A stretch of DNA of 15,184 nt from Anaerolineales bacterium (GTDB lineage: Bacteria; Chloroflexota; Anaerolineae; Anaerolineales; UBA4823): positions 1-15,184 of the forward strand of contig JADYYC010000087.1 in NCBI GenBank assembly GCA_020853835.1, written 5' to 3'. Numbering within the stretch: position 1 is the first letter of the stretch; each line of letters opens with the position of its first letter. Below, in pieces: positions 13,804 to 15,184 of the stretch. The translations under genes were made by a program, and so were the position numbers. Below the pieces are notes generated by a model. The model worked only from the letters and a program-made list of their open reading frames with translations, had not been told where the DNA came from and did no database searches.

Positions 13804-15184
13804 ATGTCTCAAGCCCTCTACCGGAAATGGCGCCCCCAGACCTGGGATGCGGTAGTCGGCCAGCAGCACGTGGTGCAAACCCTGCGCAACGCGCTCGCGG
13901 CTGACCGTGTCGCACACGCGTACCTGTTTTCGGGGCCGCGCGGGACGGGCAAGACCACCACCGCCCGGCTGCTGGCAAAGGCGGTCAACTGCCTGGATGA
14001 GGACCTGGCCTCCCGCCCGTGCGGCGTGTGCGAACACTGCCAGGCGGTCAACCAGGGGCGCTTTCTGGATTTGATCGAGATCGACGCGGCTTCGAACACC
14101 AGCGTCGAGGACGTGCGCGACCTGCGCGACAAGATCAACTTCTCCCCGAACCAGGCTCGCTACAAAGTGTACATCGTCGACGAAGTGCACATGCTCTCGA
14201 CCGCCGCCTTTAACGCCCTGTTGAAGACCCTGGAGGAGCCGCCTTCGCACGCCATTTTTGTGCTTGCCACCACCGAGGCGCACCGCGTCCCGGCGACGGT
14301 GCTCTCGCGCTGCCAGCGTCATGAATTCAGGCGCATCCCGGTCGCCGAAATCGTCGCACATTTGCAGCAAGTGGCGCAAAGCGAGGGCATCCAGGCCGAG
14401 GATGAGGCGCTGTCGTTGATCGCCCGCCAATCCACGGGCGCCATGCGGGATGCCATCTCGCTGCTCGACCAGCTTGCCTCCGGCGGGCAAACGATTACGC
14501 TCTCCCAGGCGCAGGAAGTGCTCGGCACGGCTGCCAGCCAGGCAGTACTGGCGCTTGTGGATGCATTGATCGCAAAGGAGCCCGCCCGCCTGCTGGACAT
14601 CGTTCACGCAGCATTGGACAGCGGCAGCGACCCGCGCCAGTTTGCACGCCAGATCGTGGAATACCTGCGCGATCTGCTGATCTTGTGCACGGGCAGCCCG
14701 GCTCAGATCGAGACCACGCCCGAAGTGCGCCAGCAGATGGAGCGCCAGGCGGAGGCGTTCACGGCGGCAGAGGCGCTGCGGTTGATCCGCCTGTTCAACA
14801 GCGCGGCCGTGGAGGGGCGCAACGCCTGGCAGCCAGCCCTGCCGCTCGAGATGGCCTGCATCGAAGCGCTCGAACCGCAAGGGGAAACCACGGTCTCCAG
14901 GCAGCCCCAGGCGGCGCCAGCAAAGCCGCAGGGCAACCCCCCACCAACCAGGGTCGCGGCACCCCAACCGCCGCCGGCGGTCGAAACCAGCGCCGGCGCA
15001 GCTGCCCCGCCCGCGGGGCCGCCAGCGGGGGCGGTCGAGGTGAGCCAGGAGGACGTGCAATCCACGCGGAACCTGGCCGGCGCGTGGGATCAAGTGTTGA
15101 ACGCCGTGCGCCAGCAGAACCCGAGCACCTATGGGCTGATGAATTCCTGCAAGTCTCGCTTCATGCGCCGCGACCAGGTGCTGC
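13804..15184 (+). CDS. dnaX: DNA polymerase III subunit gamma/tau, 3' end missing
   Basis: DnaX is the ATPase of the clamp loader that places the beta clamp on DNA and, as tau, tethers polymerase and helicase. The visible 460 residues start 'MSQALYRKWRPQTWDAVVGQ'. Residues 44-51 are Walker A (GPRGTGKT). C63, C73, C76 and C79 form the zinc site, 'VYIVDEVHM' at 122-130 is Walker B, and 'LSRCQ' at 167-171 carries the SRC arginine finger. The clamp-loader domain III runs to about 365. A Pro/Ala-rich linker follows at about 370-420, and a further domain begins around 'NLAGAWDQVLNAVRQQNP', so this is the long tau-type form. The frame is open to the window edge. No ribosome binding site precedes the ATG. 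Confidence 0.96.
   Translation, partial: MSQALYRKWRPQTWDAVVGQQHVVQTLRNALAADRVAHAYLFSGPRGTGKTTTARLLAKAVNCLDEDLASRPCGVCEHCQAVNQGRFLDLIEIDAASNTSVEDVRDLRDKINFSPNQARYKVYIVDEVHMLSTAAFNALLKTLEEPPSHAIFVLATTEAHRVPATVLSRCQRHEFRRIPVAEIVAHLQQVAQSEGIQAEDEALSLIARQSTGAMRDAISLLDQLASGGQTITLSQAQEVLGTAASQAVLALVDALIAKEPARLLDIVHAALDSGSDPRQFARQIVEYLRDLLILCTGSPAQIETTPEVRQQMERQAEAFTAAEALRLIRLFNSAAVEGRNAWQPALPLEMACIEALEPQGETTVSRQPQAAPAKPQGNPPPTRVAAPQPPPAVETSAGAAAPPAGPPAGAVEVSQEDVQSTRNLAGAWDQVLNAVRQQNPSTYGLMNSCKSRFMRRDQVL

Noticed and set aside
13660..15093. 477-codon open frame antisense to dnaX
   Set aside because: It is opposite dnaX, which has Walker, zinc and SRC motifs. The antisense product is Arg/Gly-rich without recognisable motifs.

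Overview
The window is a GC-rich piece of bacterial chromosome. It has no tRNA, rRNA, CRISPR array or insertion sequence that I can see. Gene content points to Chloroflexota, probably an Anaerolineae-like lineage. The clues are a multi-GAF SpoIIE phosphatase, a LysM plus lamin-tail membrane protein, an archaeal-type phosphoglycerate mutase, and a secreted protein with an 'FLPTVSNNY'-like segment reminiscent of chloroflexal surface proteins. This assignment is inference, since no marker gene was compared.

Left block (1-2273, minus strand): a probable three-gene operon. It reads a GntR/FCD regulator, a corrinoid-binding methyl-carrier protein, and an MttB-family methyltransferase cut off by the window edge. 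Together they suggest regulated demethylation of a methylamine or betaine-like compound, with the methyl group passed to cobalamin. A 19-nt near-palindrome upstream of the regulator is the best operator candidate.

Divergent from it (plus strand) is apgM, a cofactor-independent phosphoglycerate mutase with a stem-loop before its ribosome binding site and a textbook intrinsic terminator. Directly behind the terminator is a secreted beta-propeller protein related to glycoside hydrolases. A gene-poor gap (5214-5558) follows. It holds a nested inverted-repeat structure and looks like an intergenic repeat element.

Centre (5559-10523, plus strand): a partner-switching operon. It has a STAS anti-sigma antagonist (RsbV-like), a HATPase serine kinase/anti-sigma factor (RsbW-like), and a 1,346-codon-scale phosphatase carrying six GAF-like segments ahead of a SpoIIE/PP2C domain (RsbU-like). 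The GAF array would sense signals, the phosphatase would dephosphorylate the antagonist, and the antagonist would sequester the kinase. No sigma factor lies in the window.

Right block: on the minus strand, a DUF3887-YhfC intramembrane protease-like protein with a structured leader, then a small NYN/PIN-like predicted RNase. Divergent from these on the plus strand are the LysM/lamin-tail protein, a DUF1992 (DnaJ-homologue) protein and dnaX, truncated by the window end. The NYN gene and dnaX both have a good promoter whose -10 box ends 7 nt before the ATG, so both may be transcribed as leaderless mRNAs.
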